Shown here: piece after piece, positions 18,374 to 26,575 of the stretch
Layout: each line of letters opens with the position of its first letter
How positions within the stretch are numbered: the first letter of the stretch is position 1
NCBI GenBank assembly: GCA_005884685.1
Contig: VBAH01000083.1
Span: forward strand, 62,001 to 126,000
From: Alphaproteobacteria bacterium
Lineage (GTDB): Bacteria; Pseudomonadota; Alphaproteobacteria; Rhizobiales; Xanthobacteraceae
Direction: 5' to 3'
Length of the DNA stretch: 64,000 nucleotides
Made by a program: the position numbers and the translations under genes
The notes under the pieces: model-generated
Told to the model about the DNA's origin: nothing
The model's input: the letters and a program-made list of their open reading frames with translations, nothing else
Databases searched by the model: none

Positions 18374-18778
18374 ATGAAGAAGCTGCTGATTTCAACTTTG
18401 GCAATCGTAGTCTTGGCCGGTTGCAAGGGCGGCGTTCCTCAGCAGCAGGCCGAGGGGAATGAGACGTTGGCGCGGGTGGCCGCCGCCGAGTCTGCGCAAT
18501 CGCACCAAATGGCTGCGGCCTTGTGTCAGGATGCCAAGAAATACACCGCAGCATCACGCCAGCGCGTTCAACCGGGTATGGATTTGCCCGCCCTCAGGCA
18601 GTTCGCGGAAATCTGCACGAACCCTCCTTCGGCGGACTTAGCATACCTCTGCGCGTTCAACGGCGGCTACTTCGAGGGAGACTGTGCTTCGAACGTGTTT
18701 TCTGCTTGGTGGAACGGATGGCCACTTTGCTCTCGCGTTCGCAAATTCTGTGGGTCCCTCGGAGGAACGTTTTACTGA
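18374..18778 (+). CDS. Small Cys-rich lipoprotein
   Basis: 134 residues starting MKKLLIST, with lipobox VLAGC (Cys17) and six further Cys residues in the mature part (CQDA, ICTNP, YLCAF, DCASN, PLCSR, FCGS), suggesting disulfides outside the cytoplasm. Its upstream region (18240-18360) is markedly AT-richer than the surroundings, including TTGACA at 18294. It lies between the duplicated secreted-protein genes and looks like an acquired insert. No family recognised. Confidence 0.7.
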   Translation: MKKLLISTLAIVVLAGCKGGVPQQQAEGNETLARVAAAESAQSHQMAAALCQDAKKYTAASRQRVQPGMDLPALRQFAEICTNPPSADLAYLCAFNGGYFEGDCASNVFSAWWNGWPLCSRVRKFCGSLGGTFY

Positions 18779-18858
18779 AGCGTTGGGACAACAGCTGTGG
18801 TTCATGGTGTGCCAGAGGGTTCTTGTGTTCGAGGCATATTGAACTGGTGCGCGGCAGC

Positions 18859-18900
18859 GCCGCCGATGACGTTAACCGGTTGCATCCGCACGGCGGTCAT
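18859..18900 (-). pseudogene. Stub of the trmFO 5' end
   Basis: These 42 bases match the first 14 codons of trmFO (17491-17532) at 35 of 42 positions; the minus-strand frame reads MTAVRMQPVNVIGG against [14 protein letters not shown], then diverges. Patchy similarity continues into the promoter region (TAAAAC, AGTCAACC, GGCCCGCG) towards paralogue B. It shows that the duplication copied the divergent promoter together with the secreted-protein gene. Confidence 0.8.
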
Positions 18901-18962
18901 CTAAAACGTTCCCCCAGTCAACCTGGGCAACACGCGGCCCGCGGGTCTGAGGATTTCGTCTG

Positions 18963-19574
18963 GTGCGGGCAAGTTTCGCGATTTGCGCATTGCTGTTGTT
19001 GATGCCGGCGGCGGGGCAGGCCGGGGAACTCGACTTCGGCATCGTCAAGACGCTGGAGCAGCTCTCGCTGCCGGTACCCGATCCGGCCAATCCGATCGTG
19101 TGCCACGGCTTCGGCTGCGCCTATCGCACGCCGATCCTGCTGCGCAACGTCGACCGCGCCCAGATCAAGAAGCTGTTCGGCGCGGCGGCGGCAAAGTCGC
19201 CAGAAGGCGAGCGCAACGCGGTTGCGGCCACCATGGCGTGGTTCGAGAAGCGCGTGGCCGCGGAAGCCGGAACGGCTGGCGCAAAGGCGCGCGCTGGCCT
19301 GGGCCATGCCGGCGATCCGTCGCAGTTCGATTGTCTCGACAAGACCAGCAATACGGTCGGAGTGCTGGCGTTGCTCGCGCAGATGGGACTGCTGCGCCAC
19401 CACGCGATCGATGAGCCGGTCTCGCGCGGGTTCATCATCGGCGGCCTGCCGCACACGACGGCGGTCGTGCGCGAGCGCAAGAGCGGGCAGAAGTGGGTGG
19501 TCGACGGGTGGACCCATAACAACGGCGAACTGCCCGACGTGATGCCGCTCGAGACCTGGCGCACGCAAAGTTGA
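18963..19574 (+). CDS. Secreted protein of unknown function, paralogue B
   Basis: 203 residues from a GTG start, with signal peptide MRASFAICALLLLMPAAGQA. It is about half identical to the protein at 17604 and shares all of its Cys/His motifs (CHGFGC, FDCLDKT, HH-ID, PHTTAV, VDGWTHNNGE). Tandem duplication is clear from the attached trmFO stub upstream. Divergence is large enough that the copies have probably specialised. Function unknown; a cysteine-hydrolase-like role is only a guess from the invariant Cys and His. Confidence 0.8.
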   Translation: MRASFAICALLLLMPAAGQAGELDFGIVKTLEQLSLPVPDPANPIVCHGFGCAYRTPILLRNVDRAQIKKLFGAAAAKSPEGERNAVAATMAWFEKRVAAEAGTAGAKARAGLGHAGDPSQFDCLDKTSNTVGVLALLAQMGLLRHHAIDEPVSRGFIIGGLPHTTAVVRERKSGQKWVVDGWTHNNGELPDVMPLETWRTQS

Positions 19575-19584
19575 CACAAACGAA

Positions 19585-19606
19585 AACGCCCGCTTGCGCG
19601 GGCGTT
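19585..19606 (-). terminator. Rho-independent terminator, mainly for the DUF1127 gene
   Basis: A perfect nine-base stem (AACGCCCGC / GCGGGCGTT) with a TTGC loop. On the minus strand it runs into TTTTCGTTTG, a proper U-tract, just after the DUF1127 stop. It may also stop the convergent gene ending at 19574. Confidence 0.8.
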
Positions 19607-19630
19607 CTCGGTCGTTCGGATTGGGTGGCG

Positions 19631-19789
19631 TCAGGAATTGCGGGCGCTGCTCCAGGCGATGCCCGCGATCTCCGACCGTGAGACGCCGATGTCGGCAAGC
19701 TCGCGGTCGCTGAGGCGGGCAAGCTCACGCACGCTCTCATTGTAGCGCCACCATGCCCGGACCAGCCGGACGAAACGAGAAATCAGCAT
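19631..19789 (-). CDS. DUF1127 (YjiS-like) small protein
   Basis: 52 residues from an ATG at 19789 with AAGGA upstream. The DUF1127 signature is clear: RELARLSDRELADIGVSRSEI. These short basic proteins are abundant in alphaproteobacteria; some bind RNA and affect phosphate or sRNA regulation. A longer frame to 19900 is open but not conserved in type. The 263 bp up to 20053 are a divergent promoter region without another gene. Confidence 0.85.
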   Translation of the reverse strand: MLISRFVRLVRAWWRYNESVRELARLSDRELADIGVSRSEIAGIAWSSARNS

Positions 19790-20052
19790 GGGGCCATCCT
19801 TTTGGGTGATTTCGGCCGTATCCGGCCGCTGTTCCCGATATAGTTCCGGTTCCGCAGCGCAGAACCGACCATGCTGCGCTGCAGCTATCCGGAACTGCAT
19901 GGCTGGCGGAGCCGCGCCCCCGAGCGGCGCGGCGCGCGTTCGGCCGAGTTGCGGACCGGAAGGGAGAAGGAAATAGGAGATAGGCTCAAAAGGTCGCGCT
20001 GCCGCGAGGCGGCTCTTAGGCTAGATTGGCCGCGAACCAGGAGCTTTCTGCG

Positions 20053-20811
20053 ATGCACAAAGTTATCGCCGCCATCGCCTTCGCGTTCGCCTGCGCCACC
20101 GCGGCCCACGCCGCCGAGGTGAAGATCCTCACCGCCGGCGCCATGAAGGCCGTGGTGCTGGAGCTGGTGCCGCAATTCGAGAAGGAAACCGGGCACAAGG
20201 CGGTGGTCGACAACGACACCGCGGGCGGCCTCGCGAAACGCATCGATGGCGGCGAGGCGTTCGACCTTGCGGTGATCACGCCGGGCGTGATTGCCGACCT
20301 CGCCAAGAAGGGAAAGGTCGTGGCCGACAGCCGGGCGAATGTCGCGCGCGTCGGGGTCGGGGTTGTCGTCAAGGAAGGCGCGCCGCTGCCCGACATCGGC
20401 AGCGTCGACGCATTCAAGCGTGCGCTGATCGCCGCGAAGTCGGTCGCCTACATTGATCCGGCCTCGGGCGGATCGAGCGGCATCTATCTCACCGGACTGT
20501 TCGACAAACTCGGCATCGCCGCCGAGATCAAGCCGAAGGCGAAGCTCAAGCAGGGCGGCTACGTCGCCGAGCTGATCGCGAACGGCGAGGCCGAACTCGG
20601 CCTGCACCAGATCAGCGAAATCCTGCCGGTGAAGGGTGTGAAACTTGTCGGCCCGCTGCCGGCCGAGATCCAGAACTACACGACCTACGCGGCCGCCGTC
20701 GGCGCGGACGCAAAGCAGCCCGATGCCGCGCGCGCGCTGCTCAAGCTGCTGACCGGACCGGCAGCCGACACCGTGCTCAAGGCACGCGGGATGGAACGTC
20801 CGCCGGCGTGA
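20053..20811 (+). CDS. ModA-like extracellular solute-binding protein, orphan
   Basis: 252 residues with signal peptide ending ATAAHA. The body follows the molybdate/sulfate-binding (SBP_bac_11) plan: VKILTAGAMKAVVLELVPQFEKETGH at the start, then DLAVITPG, IDPASGGSSGIYL and a final QPDAARALLKLLTGP. No permease or ATPase gene is adjacent, so it either serves a transporter elsewhere or acts as a stand-alone sensor/binding protein. The ligand is not predictable. Confidence 0.85.
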   Translation: MHKVIAAIAFAFACATAAHAAEVKILTAGAMKAVVLELVPQFEKETGHKAVVDNDTAGGLAKRIDGGEAFDLAVITPGVIADLAKKGKVVADSRANVARVGVGVVVKEGAPLPDIGSVDAFKRALIAAKSVAYIDPASGGSSGIYLTGLFDKLGIAAEIKPKAKLKQGGYVAELIANGEAELGLHQISEILPVKGVKLVGPLPAEIQNYTTYAAAVGADAKQPDAARALLKLLTGPAADTVLKARGMERPPA

Positions 20812-20880
20812 ACAGGATGGCTGCCAGGAGCGACGATCTGAGCGACTATCTGCACCCCATGTGTGCGCCGGAGCGCTGAC

Positions 20881-21987
20881 TTGACCGAACTCACCACGAT
20901 CCCGCTGCGCGACGTACGCGAGGGCGGCGCCGTGCGTCACGCGATCGAAGCGCGCGAGCGCGCCCGCTCGCTGCGCGATGAGTGTCTCGCGTGGTTTCCC
21001 GCGAGCGCACGCTACGCCGTCCCGGCTCTCGACCGGATCACACGCCGCTGGCTGATGCGCTCGTGTTCGCCCTATGTGGCGGAGATCGCGGCGATCGCGT
21101 CCGCGCTCGGTTTCCCCGGTATCTGGTTTCTCAACGGCTCCTACGAATGGGGCTGTACGGCGCTGGCGCGCGACGACGAGGTGCCGTGGCTCGTGCGCAC
21201 CCTCGACTGGCCGTTTCCCGGACTTGGCCGGCACGTCGAGGTCGCGCACATGGCGGGGCAGGCGGGCGAATACTACAGCGTGGCCTGGCCCGGCTTCGTC
21301 GGCACGCTCACCGCAATGGCGCCCGGCCGCTTTGCCGCCGCGGTCAATCAGGCCCCGCTGTGGCGGCGCACGCGCCATCCCTGGCTGCGGCCGTACGACA
21401 TGGCGGCCAATGCGGCGCGGACCTGGAGGCTGCGGCACATCCCGCCGAACCAGTTGCTGCGGCAGGTCATGGAAACATGCGCGGACTACGCCGAGGCGAA
21501 GAGGCGGCTGGAGACGACGCCGATCGCGCGTCCGGTGATCTACACCCTTGCCGGTTGCCGGGCGGGCGAGCGCTGCGTGATCGAGCGCACCGAGGACGAT
21601 CATCTGACGCGAACCGAGGACACCAGCGCGGCCAACGACTGGCTGGCGCCGCGGCCGTCATGGGAGGCGCGCGTCGGCGGCGATCAGCTGTTCACCGCCT
21701 CGATAACCGACGTATGGGGCAACAGCCGCATTCGCCGCGAGGCCATTGCGGCGTGGACTGCGCCGTTCGGTAACGGCTTCGACTGGGTCGCGGCGCCGGT
21801 GCTCAACCAATTCACCCGGATCGCGGTCGAGATGTGCCCGGCCGAGGGGCTCTTGCGGGTTCTCGGCTACGAGAAATTGTCGGGGGACTCGCTGCCCGAG
21901 GCCGTCACGCTGCCTTGCGAGGTCCTACACGGTGGTGCCGGGCAGCACGGAGACGCCCCGCTGCAGCACGACGTTGCGCACCCATAG
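20881..21987 (+). CDS. Ntn-hydrolase, acid ceramidase/NAAA-like
   Basis: 368 residues from a TTG at 20881 with GGAG upstream; a GTG at 20863 is an alternative. The core matches the cholylglycine/NAAA group of N-terminal nucleophile hydrolases: GCTALA with candidate nucleophile Cys92, VRTLDWPFPG with conserved Arg106 and Asp109, then SVAWPGFVGTLTAMAPGRFAAAVNQAP. Such enzymes hydrolyse amide bonds of lipids or conjugates. Unlike secreted members it has no signal peptide, and about 90 residues precede the Cys. Its last 63 bases overlap the convergent gene. Confidence 0.75.
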   Translation: MTELTTIPLRDVREGGAVRHAIEARERARSLRDECLAWFPASARYAVPALDRITRRWLMRSCSPYVAEIAAIASALGFPGIWFLNGSYEWGCTALARDDEVPWLVRTLDWPFPGLGRHVEVAHMAGQAGEYYSVAWPGFVGTLTAMAPGRFAAAVNQAPLWRRTRHPWLRPYDMAANAARTWRLRHIPPNQLLRQVMETCADYAEAKRRLETTPIARPVIYTLAGCRAGERCVIERTEDDHLTRTEDTSAANDWLAPRPSWEARVGGDQLFTASITDVWGNSRIRREAIAAWTAPFGNGFDWVAAPVLNQFTRIAVEMCPAEGLLRVLGYEKLSGDSLPEAVTLPCEVLHGGAGQHGDAPLQHDVAHP

Positions 21988-22356
21988 GGTACTGACGAAT
22001 TCGACCACGCCGGTCACGGTCAGCATCGCCAGCGCGTTGAGCTGAAACAGCGACAGGTGCAGGAAGCCGACCATCCATAGTACGGCGCACACGATGCCCG
22101 TCACCACCGGCGCAATCGCCAGCACCGCATCGATCACGCTGGTCGGGCGGATGCGCAGTGCCGAATCGAGCAGCATCCAGAGCTGCAGCGTGATGTAGCC
22201 GAGCGCGAGCCAGCCGGGCAGGCCGCGCACCCAGTTCTGCTCCGGCGAGTAATTCGGCAGGAAATAGAACCAGAGGAAGGCGGCGGCCGAGGCGCCGAGC
22301 GCCAACAGGATGCTCGACGTTTCGGCTGAAAGGCCGCGGCCTGCGGGACCTGCCAT
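21925..22356 (-). CDS. Small membrane protein, about four helices
   Basis: 143 residues; ATG at 22356 with GGAGG upstream. Four hydrophobic stretches (ILLALGASAAAFLWFYFL; LALGYITLQLWMLLDSAL; AVLAIAPVVTGIVCAVLWM; LNALAMLTVTGVVEFV) suggest an integral inner-membrane protein. No family recognised. The 3' end overlaps the convergent hydrolase gene by 63 bp. Confidence 0.7.
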   Translation of the reverse strand: MAGPAGRGLSAETSSILLALGASAAAFLWFYFLPNYSPEQNWVRGLPGWLALGYITLQLWMLLDSALRIRPTSVIDAVLAIAPVVTGIVCAVLWMVGFLHLSLFQLNALAMLTVTGVVEFVSTLWVRNVVLQRGVSVLPGTTV

Positions 22357-22427
22357 CAATCGCCTCCGGTGCGTGAGTCTCGTGCGCCGGAGGCTAGCGC
22401 ATTTCGCTCAGCGTCGCATCGGCCTGA

Positions 22428-23324
22428 TCAGGCCGGGTCTTTGCGCCGCGAGGGAAACAGCGCGGCCGGGAAGTCCGCCGCATGGCGCTGCTCGCGCGGT
22501 TTCGGCGCGCGGAAAGTCGGGTCGCGTCCATCCGGCTCGACCACCTTGCGATAGAGGTGCCAGGTCGCATGGCCGAGCACCGGCATCACCACCGCGAGGC
22601 CGATGAACGCGGGCAGCGAGCCGAGCAGCAACAGGGCCGCGACGATCAGGCCCCACACCGCCATGGTGAACGGGTTCGCCAGCACGGCGCGCACCGAGGT
22701 GAGGACCGCGGTGGCGACGCCGACGTCGCGGTCGAGCAGCAGCGGGAACGACACCACGCCCAAGGTCAGCACCAGCACCGCGAACAGGAAGCCGATGCCG
22801 TTGCCGACGATCGCGAGGGTCCAGCCGGCCGGCGTCGTGAGCACCTGATTGACGAAGTCCGGCATCGAGGCGGCCGGCGCGTAGCCGAAACTGGCGACGT
22901 AGATCGCCTGCGCGACCGCGATCCAGACCAGGAAGATCGCGACCAGCAGCAGTCCGAGCGCGATGATCGCGCCGAGCGAGGGCGAGCGGAACACATCGAG
23001 CGCATGCTTCCAGGAGACATCGAGCCCCTGTTCGCGCCGCCGGCTCATCTCGTAGAGGCCAAGCGCTGCGAGCGGGCCGATCAGCGCAAAGCCCGCGGCG
23101 AGCGGAAACAGCAGCGGCAGCACATTCGCGCCGAGGGCAAGCCGGAACATCACGAAGCCGACGATCGGATAGATCAGGCAGAGAAACACCGCGTGGCTCG
23201 GCATCGCGCGGAAATCGTCCCACCCGCGCGCGAGCGCGTCGGTCAGATCGGCCAGACCGATGGTGCGGATTTTCGGTTGGGCCTGGGTGAGGCCTTCGCC
23301 GGCGATCACGTGTGACTGCGCCAT
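22428..23324 (-). CDS. DUF2189 integral membrane protein
   Basis: 298 residues from an ATG at 23324 with GGGAGAG upstream. Six or so membrane helices; the DUF2189 pattern includes ALARGWDDFRAMPSHAVFLCLIYP near the N-terminus and GPLAALGLYEMSRRREQG. Function of this family is unknown; members often sit near respiratory or cytochrome oxidase genes, which is not the case here. Confidence 0.85.
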   Translation of the reverse strand: MAQSHVIAGEGLTQAQPKIRTIGLADLTDALARGWDDFRAMPSHAVFLCLIYPIVGFVMFRLALGANVLPLLFPLAAGFALIGPLAALGLYEMSRRREQGLDVSWKHALDVFRSPSLGAIIALGLLLVAIFLVWIAVAQAIYVASFGYAPAASMPDFVNQVLTTPAGWTLAIVGNGIGFLFAVLVLTLGVVSFPLLLDRDVGVATAVLTSVRAVLANPFTMAVWGLIVAALLLLGSLPAFIGLAVVMPVLGHATWHLYRKVVEPDGRDPTFRAPKPREQRHAADFPAALFPSRRKDPA

Positions 23325-23448
23325 ACGTCTCTCCCTCACCGCTGTTGGCAGCGGCCGCTCGACGACGTGGGCAACCCCCCTTTGCCGGTCACGCCGAACG
23401 CGACCCGCTTGTCCTGCAACTATAACGCAGCCGGGAACCCAAGGGTTC

Positions 23449-23736
23449 TCACGATTTCTCGATGGGCTGCAGCAAATCGGCAAATTCGGGGTGTTTTGCA
23501 ACATAACCGCGCACGAATGGGCATTCGGCGACGACTTTGAGGCCTTGCGCCCGCGCCGCCCCGAGCGCCCCCTGGATCAGCTTCGACCCGATGCCGCGGC
23601 CCGATAGCGCCTCCGGCACCTCGGTATGCGTGAACGTGATGATGCCGGGGGCGAGCCGATAATGGGCGACCGCCTGGTGGCCATCGACGTCGAGCTCGAA
23701 GCGATGGTGCGGCGGGTTCTGGCGGACTTCGGACAA
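23449..23736 (-). CDS. Small GNAT-fold acetyltransferase (YjdJ type), copy 1
   Basis: 95 residues from a TTG at 23736, which has GAGG six bases upstream and gives the family's usual length; the open frame continues far upstream without similarity. Motifs: FELDVDGHQAVAHY, ITFTHTEVPEALSGRGIGSKL (acetyl-CoA-binding GRGIG) and CPFVRGYVAKHPEFADL. These minimal COG2388 acetyltransferases act on unknown acceptors. A paralogue is at 26576. Confidence 0.85.
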   Translation of the reverse strand: MSEVRQNPPHHRFELDVDGHQAVAHYRLAPGIITFTHTEVPEALSGRGIGSKLIQGALGAARAQGLKVVAECPFVRGYVAKHPEFADLLQPIEKS

Positions 23737-23850
23737 GATCGACCTCGCAGTCTCCCGGGACAAAATATCAGCCGGATCGGCGCGCACAAATGCGAATCCG
23801 CCTACAATAACGATCGTGTTCGCAAGACCAATATTCGCCAGGGATGTCCC

Positions 23851-24054
23851 ATGAAAACCATCGCCTATCTGTTGGGTGTACTGCTGATCGTCGTCGCGGC
23901 GATCTATCTGCTGGTGCCGGCGGACTCGCTGCCGTCGTTCCTGCCCGGCCATGAGGCGGGGCTCGCGCGCCCGCGCATCAAGCATGGGCTCGCCGCGGGA
24001 GCCGCCGGCATCGTGCTGCTGGCGATCGGCTGGTTTGCCGGGCGGCGCGCCTGA
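23851..24054 (+). CDS. Small two-helix membrane protein
   Basis: 67 residues from an ATG at 23851 with AGGGATG upstream. Two hydrophobic helices (IAYLLGVLLIVVAAIYLLV; GLAAGAAGIVLLAIGWFAG) flank a short charged loop with HEAGLARPRIKHG. Divergent from the GNAT gene, 44 bases before the GST gene, so possibly one transcript with it. No family named. Confidence 0.65.
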   Translation: MKTIAYLLGVLLIVVAAIYLLVPADSLPSFLPGHEAGLARPRIKHGLAAGAAGIVLLAIGWFAGRRA

Positions 24055-24098
24055 ACCGACCGCGCGCCGCACCGTAGCGCAGGACTAAGGAGGACCGC

Positions 24099-24716
24099 AT
24101 GGCCGATCTCACCCTGTACCACGCCGCGCCGTCGCGCTCGTCGATCGCATTGTGGATGCTCGAGGAGCTTGGCCAGCCCTACGACATCCATCTGCTCAAC
24201 CTCAGTAAAGGAGAAAACCGCGCACCGGACTATCTCGCGATCAATCCGATGGGCAAGGTGCCGGCGCTGCGCCACCGCGACACGGCGATCACCGAGGTCG
24301 CGGCCATCTGCACCTATCTCGCCGACGAATTCCCCGAGGCGAAGCTCAACGTGCCGGTCGGCACGCCGCGCCGCGGCGTCTATCTCAAATGGCTGTTCTT
24401 CGGCCCCGGCTGCGTCGAGCCGGCGGTGACCGACCGCGCGGCGCCGCGCAAGGAAGAAGCGCGCCGCGGCATGCTCGGCTACGGCGATTTCGACACCACG
24501 ATGAATGTGCTCGCGGCAGCCGTGGACCGGGGCCCGTGGCTGATGGGCGACCAATTCACCGCCGCCGACGTGGCGACCGGCTCGCATATCCGTTGGGGCA
24601 TGATGTTCAAGCTCATTCCCGAGCGGCCGGAGTTTGCCGCCTACGCGGCCCGCATCGCCGCACGCCCGGCGGCGCAGCGTGCGCAGGCGAAGGACCAGGA
24701 GCTGGGCGCCAAGTAG
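24099..24716 (+). CDS. Glutathione S-transferase family protein
   Basis: 205 residues with the thioredoxin-like N-terminal domain (LTLYHAAPSRSSIALWMLEELGQPY) and an all-helical C-terminal domain (PWLMGDQFTAADVATGS). Ser at the SRSS site is the likely glutathione-activating residue. NPMGKVPALRH holds the cis-Pro and ITEVAAICTYLAD the glutamyl-binding site. AAGGAGGAC precedes the ATG. Confidence 0.93.
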   Translation: MADLTLYHAAPSRSSIALWMLEELGQPYDIHLLNLSKGENRAPDYLAINPMGKVPALRHRDTAITEVAAICTYLADEFPEAKLNVPVGTPRRGVYLKWLFFGPGCVEPAVTDRAAPRKEEARRGMLGYGDFDTTMNVLAAAVDRGPWLMGDQFTAADVATGSHIRWGMMFKLIPERPEFAAYAARIAARPAAQRAQAKDQELGAK

Positions 24717-24720
24717 GCTG

Positions 24721-24787
24721 GTCATTCCGGGGCGCCGCCAACGGGCCCGCGCGAAGCGCGGCCGGATGGCGGCGAGCCCGGAATGAC
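24721..24787. repeat. Short palindromic element, GTCATTCCGG type
   Basis: 67 bp bounded by perfect inverted ends GTCATTCCGG / CCGGAATGAC with an inner GCGCGAAGCGCG hairpin. It is related in design to the elements at 4481, 29480 and 44153 but shorter. It follows the GST stop directly and leads into the tandem array. Confidence 0.75.
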
Positions 24788-24797
24788 CAAACTCCCC

Positions 24798-25530
24798 GGC
24801 GCCGCCGCCTCCCGGCGCAATGCGCGCCGCTTCGCGTCGCTTATTGCGCCCTACGCTCGGCGCCGCCGCCTCCCGGCGCAATGCGCGCCGCTTCGCGTCG
24901 CTTATTGCGCCCTACGCTCGGCGCGAAAGCTCGTAGGGCGCAATAAGCGAGAGCGCATTGCGCCGCCCGGCCGTTATCGGCGGATTCCGCTTCGCTGCAT
25001 CCGCCCTGCATGCCTGAGCCATCCTGCGACTCCCCCGGCGCCGCCGCCTCCCGGCGCAATGCGCGCCGCTTCGCGTCGCTTATTGCGCCCTACGCTCGGC
25101 GCGAAAGCTCGTAGGGCGCAATAAGCGAGAGCGCATTGCGCCGCCCGGCCGTTATCGGCGGACTGCGCTTCGTTTCATCCGCCCTCCATGCCTGAGCCAT
25201 CCTCCGACTCCCCGGCGCCGCCGCCTCTCGGCGCAATGCGCGCCGCTTCGCGTCGCTTATTGCGCCCTACGCTCGGCGCCGCCGCCTCCCGGCGCAATGC
25301 GCGCCGCTTCGCGTCGCTTATTGCGCCCTACGCTCGGCGCGAAAGCTCGTAGGGCGCAATAAGCGAGAGCGCATTGCGCCGCCCGGCCGTTATCGGCGGA
25401 CTGCGCTTCGTTTCATCCGCCCTCCATGCCTGAGCCATCCTCCGACTCCCCGGCGCCGCCGCCTCTCGGCGCAATGCGCGCCGCTTCGCGCCGCTTATTG
25501 CGCCCTATGATCGGCGCGAAGGAAGAAGAA
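24798..25530. repeat. 177-bp tandem array of self-complementary units
   Basis: The array is built from a 61-bp block A (begins GGCGCCGCCGCCTC, contains GCTTATTGCGCCCTACGCTC) and a 116-bp block B (begins GGCGCGAAAGCTCGTAGGGC). Order seen: A A B A B A A B A plus a truncated B. Block A starts are 24798, 24859, 25037, 25214, 25275 and 25452; the A-B period is 177-178 bp. The first part of B is the reverse complement of most of A, so each A-B can fold into one long hairpin. Long ORFs through it are artefacts of the repeat. Copies are nearly identical, implying recent expansion or gene conversion. Confidence 0.92.
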
Positions 25531-25812
25531 ATCCGCCCGGACGATACGTCCGGGCCGCAACGGCGAATCCGATCAGTAACCAAACGTCGAGAGCGATGCG
25601 CGGCACCGACTCCCGGCCGCCGGGTTTCTTCGACCAATTAATCCGCATCATGGCGCATCGTCGCAAGCCGCTTACACGAACGTCTTGCGGGGATGCGTCT
25701 TCGTGTGATGTCCGCGCCGTCTCCGGTCGATCATACGCAAAGGGATGCATCAAGCATCGAGGAAGCCTGTCGAAGGCTTCCGGGAAGCGGTGTCACAACA
25801 GGAGACGAAGTC
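25531..25812. other. Gene-free leader region with one hairpin
   Basis: Starts with a perfect eight-base hairpin CCCGGACG-ATA-CGTCCGGG (25536-25554), then about 250 bp of lower GC leading to the gene at 25813. A minus-strand frame with start near 25648 has one possible membrane helix (IALDVWLLIGFAVAA) but no ribosome-binding site, so it is not called as a gene. Confidence 0.5.
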
Positions 25813-26478
25813 ATGTTTATCACGAAGGTCGCCCTTGCGGCCGCCCTCGCCCTTGGTTCCACCTCGTTCGCTTGCGCCGAGGCGCTATGGGGGTCTGGCG
25901 GGCAAGACGCAAATCTCGGCAATCGCATTCCGGTCCTCAACGAGCCCGGCGTCTACGGATATGGCGTCGTCGGCGGCTTGAGGATGCTGCTGCCGAAACG
26001 GCCAACGGAAGAGACCGCGCAGGCCCTGGCTCAAGGGTCCGGCCGGCTGCGCTCCGCAGCGGTCAGCCTCACGGCGCGTCGGACCGGTGCGCTTCGATCC
26101 GCACCGGTGAGCCTCGATGACCAACAGGGGTCTTTGGTGCAGGCGGCGGTCGCCGCGGTGTATCCGGAAACCGGTACCGGCGTCGGCGGCACCCTCCGCG
26201 GTTTGCGCTTCTCGGCGCGGACCGGGATCTACCGCGAAGATGTCGTCGCGCTGGGGCTTGCGCGGCTGTACGGCGGCGGCGCCGCGTCAACCCAGACGGC
26301 GCCGGTCGGCATGTACGGCGGCGGTTACGGTCTGCGCACCGCGGGCGTCGGAATCGGCCGCGCCTCCCCGGTGACGCGGATGTACCGGCGCGCCGCGTTC
26401 CGCGGCACGGCGGTCGGACTGCGTCGCGGCATCGGTGCGGGCTCGGTCGAGCCGATCAGCGGCGGCGGCGGATACTAG
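25813..26478 (+). CDS. Secreted Gly/Arg-rich protein of unknown function
   Basis: 221 residues; AGGAGA upstream of the ATG at 25813. Signal peptide MFITKVALAAALALGSTSFACA. The mature part is low-complexity, with loosely repeated stretches (SAAVSLTARRTGALRSAPVSL; GMYGGGYGLRTAGVGIGR) and a glycine-run end (SGGGGY). No catalytic motif. Possibly a structural or surface-associated protein. It ends before a strong convergent terminator. Confidence 0.7.
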   Translation: MFITKVALAAALALGSTSFACAEALWGSGGQDANLGNRIPVLNEPGVYGYGVVGGLRMLLPKRPTEETAQALAQGSGRLRSAAVSLTARRTGALRSAPVSLDDQQGSLVQAAVAAVYPETGTGVGGTLRGLRFSARTGIYREDVVALGLARLYGGGAASTQTAPVGMYGGGYGLRTAGVGIGRASPVTRMYRRAAFRGTAVGLRRGIGAGSVEPISGGGGY

Positions 26479-26534
26479 CCATCCGATATCGGTCCCCCGG
26501 AGCCGGCATTGCCTCCCGCGCCGGCTCACACGAG

Positions 26535-26563
26535 AAGCGGCCGGCCCACAAGGCCGGCCGCTT
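26535..26563. terminator. Strong stem-loop between convergent genes
   Basis: Perfect twelve-base stem AAGCGGCCGGCC / GGCCGGCCGCTT with loop CACAA, placed between the stops of convergent genes at 26478 and 26576. Short T/A runs on both sides are consistent with bidirectional termination. Confidence 0.75.
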
Positions 26564-26575
26564 TGCGCTTGGCGG

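Noticed and set aside
24783-25124. Repeat-encoded 113-residue ORF with duplicated RRNARRFASLIAPYAR
   Set aside because: It only reflects the tandem repeat; no ribosome-binding site and the same peptide arises on several frames.
24798-25530. Possible CRISPR array
   Set aside because: Repeats are 61 and 177 bp long and adjoin one another without unique spacers; no cas genes are present.
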